In this document: positions 62,754 to 64,000 of the stretch, piece by piece
Numbering within the stretch: the stretch's first letter is position 1
How the letters are laid out: each line of letters begins with the position of its first letter
Origin: Lysinibacillus sp. SGAir0095
Lineage (GTDB): Bacteria > Bacillota > Bacilli > Bacillales_A > Planococcaceae
NCBI RefSeq assembly: GCF_005491425.1
Contig: NZ_CP028083.1
Coordinates: forward strand, 3,502,001 to 3,566,000
DNA: 64,000 bases
Direction of reading: 5' to 3'
Program-made: the position numbers and the translations under genes
The notes under the pieces: generated by a model
The model's input: only the letters and a program-made list of their open reading frames with translations
What the model was told of the DNA's origin: nothing
Databases searched by the model: none

Positions 62754-62780
62754 TAAACAATTGATTTTATTTCTCGATAT
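62754..62780 (+). promoter_or_regulatory. Candidate sigma-D promoter of the second chemoreceptor gene
   Basis: TAAA is followed after 15 nt by CTCGATAT, close to the flagellar sigma-D consensus TAAA-N15-GCCGATAT. It lies 65 nt upstream of the MCP start. Sigma-D control is usual for chemoreceptors. Confidence 0.68.
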
Positions 62781-62844
62781 ATCATTAGAAGATGAATGTT
62801 ATGAAAATCTATTAAATATCCGAACTAACAAAGGAGAATACAGC

Positions 62845-64000
62845 ATGAAATGGATAAAAAATTTAAAACTTAATCAAAAGTTCACCTTACTTTTGATTGT
62901 TACTCTTCTGAGCCTTTTATTAATTGGTGGAATTAGCTTTATTCAATTGAACAAAATGGGAAGTAAATTGGAAGATATGTACGATAACAAATTGACACCG
63001 ATTGAAACAGTTAGTGAATTGAAAAATAATTCACAGTATGTTCGCTTAGCCTTGATCGAATTAATGGTCAATACGGAAAGTGAACGTAATGAGGAACTTT
63101 TGACAGCGATTGATGATCGGATTACAGCAAATCGTGGTCTATTGAAATCCTACAACTCGGATGATTCAAAGGAGTTGGAGTTATTAGATCAAATAAGTGA
63201 ATTATCTAAGGCATTCTCTGGGTATCAAACAGAAATTCTAGATTTAGCGAAAAATAACCAAAATACAGAAAGCTACGCATTATATGTTGCCAAAGTGGCT
63301 CCAATCTTAAATGAGATCGATGAAGTGTACACAGAAATTATTAAGCTAAATAGCGCGGAAGCCAAATCAGTTAATGAACAAAATGAAAAAGATATTCACA
63401 CATCAACAATCATTTTAATTGCTGTCATTGCGATTGCATTAGCTTTATATGTGGGATTAAGTTGGATAATTGCTAATGTGATTTCAAAACCAACGCAAGA
63501 AATGGAACAATTGATGAAAAAAGCACAGCAAGGGGATCTGACTGTTCTGAGTACTTATGTATCGAAAGATGAAATGGGCTCACTTGCACATTCATTTAAT
63601 CAAATGCTGACTCAATTAAAGAGCCTGATTATGAACGTTCGTGAATCGTCCGATCAAGTTGCAGCATCATCTGAGCAGTTAATCGCTAGTGCGGAAGAAA
63701 CAAGTAATGCTTCCCAACATATCGCAGAAGCAAGTACTTATCTTGCTGCTGGTGCTGAAGATTCAGTAAAGCATACAGAGGAGATATCTATTTCTACGCA
63801 AGAAACAACAGCGAGTATAAATTACATTGCTAATTCTATTTCGCTAGTGTCAGAGCATTCTAATGCTACTACGGAAGAATCAGAACGAGGAAATATAGCC
63901 TTAAATAAAACAATTGAGCAAATGAAATCTATTAATAATACTGTCCTTGCTTCATCAAGTGTTATTAAAGATCTAGGTAGTCGCTCATCAGAAATTGAAA
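62845..64000 (+). CDS. Methyl-accepting chemotaxis protein with four-helix-bundle sensor (partial)
   Basis: The gene starts at the ATG at 62845 (AAAGGAGAATACAGC upstream) and leaves the window at its right edge, giving about 385 residues. The first membrane segment is at 13-34, then a helical extracellular domain of about 150 residues rich in charged heptads (4HB_MCP type), then a second membrane segment (TSTIILIAVIAIALALYVG). A HAMP domain and the first part of the methylated coiled coil follow (SSEQLIASAEETSNAS). The signalling tip is beyond the edge. The ligand is unknown. Confidence 0.92.
   Translation, partial: MKWIKNLKLNQKFTLLLIVTLLSLLLIGGISFIQLNKMGSKLEDMYDNKLTPIETVSELKNNSQYVRLALIELMVNTESERNEELLTAIDDRITANRGLLKSYNSDDSKELELLDQISELSKAFSGYQTEILDLAKNNQNTESYALYVAKVAPILNEIDEVYTEIIKLNSAEAKSVNEQNEKDIHTSTIILIAVIAIALALYVGLSWIIANVISKPTQEMEQLMKKAQQGDLTVLSTYVSKDEMGSLAHSFNQMLTQLKSLIMNVRESSDQVAASSEQLIASAEETSNASQHIAEASTYLAAGAEDSVKHTEEISISTQETTASINYIANSISLVSEHSNATTEESERGNIALNKTIEQMKSINNTVLASSSVIKDLGSRSSEIE

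Overview
The window is a chromosomal segment of a low-GC, endospore-forming Firmicute. The best fit is Lysinibacillus or a close relative in the Planococcaceae/Caryophanaceae. Spore genes are plentiful: alpha/beta and gamma SASPs, cotJABC, and the prkA-yhbH-spoVR set. There is an SLH-anchored surface enzyme. The truncated gene at the left edge resembles Enterococcus D-aspartate ligase, which fits the L-Lys-D-Asp cross-link known for Lysinibacillus peptidoglycan. Most of the content is ordinary core genome, with small-scale mobile and repetitive insertions.

Layout. 1-5.0 kb: the D-Asp ligase-like gene, then a fatty-acid catabolic operon (acyl-CoA dehydrogenase, acyl-CoA ligase, thiolase). 5.2-7.4 kb: a tandem array of about 52-bp hairpin repeats split by an intact IS256-family element with a readable 8-bp target duplication. 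7.6-10.5 kb: a GNAT enzyme, a glutathionyl-hydroquinone-reductase-like protein, a mini SASP-like protein and a repeat-expanded gamma SASP. 10.6-17.1 kb: phosphoesterase, YitT-like protein, EamA exporter, YkuD-type L,D-transpeptidase, MBL hydrolase and RNase J. 17.3-26 kb: a sporulation block with a KatX-like catalase, spoVR, yhbH, prkA and the divergent cotJ operon. Four 123-bp structured repeats sit between cotJB and cotJC. 26-37.9 kb: second EamA exporter, a two-domain polyprenyl synthase, DUF1540 and DUF4097 proteins, a luciferase-like oxidoreductase, an EAL-domain gene remnant, nrnB and an SLH/5'-nucleotidase. 38-46 kb: alpha/beta SASP, lysine-riboswitch-controlled dapA, an aminotransferase, a hydroxyacid dehydrogenase, a PepSY lipoprotein, a tartrate dehydrogenase-like enzyme and a GNAT protein. 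46-54.6 kb: VOC protein, YkuK-like protein, AmpS-type aminopeptidase, SstT transporter, YehS-like protein, the alaR-alaT pair and an alanine/sodium symporter. 55-59 kb: a five-gene manganese-type ABC importer operon ending in a DtxR-family regulator, with two MntR-like boxes upstream. 59.3-64 kb: two chemoreceptors flanking a GtrA protein and a stand-alone MprF-type synthase domain.

The least routine items are four. The cotJ repeats carry compensatory base changes between copies. The fused polyprenyl synthase has paired Asp-rich motifs in both halves. prkA has its ribosome binding site correctly spaced for an AUC codon rather than the nearest AUG. The DtxR-like regulator lacks most MntR metal ligands although it closes a metal-uptake operon. 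All function calls come from reading motifs and from recalled family knowledge; no database search was run.
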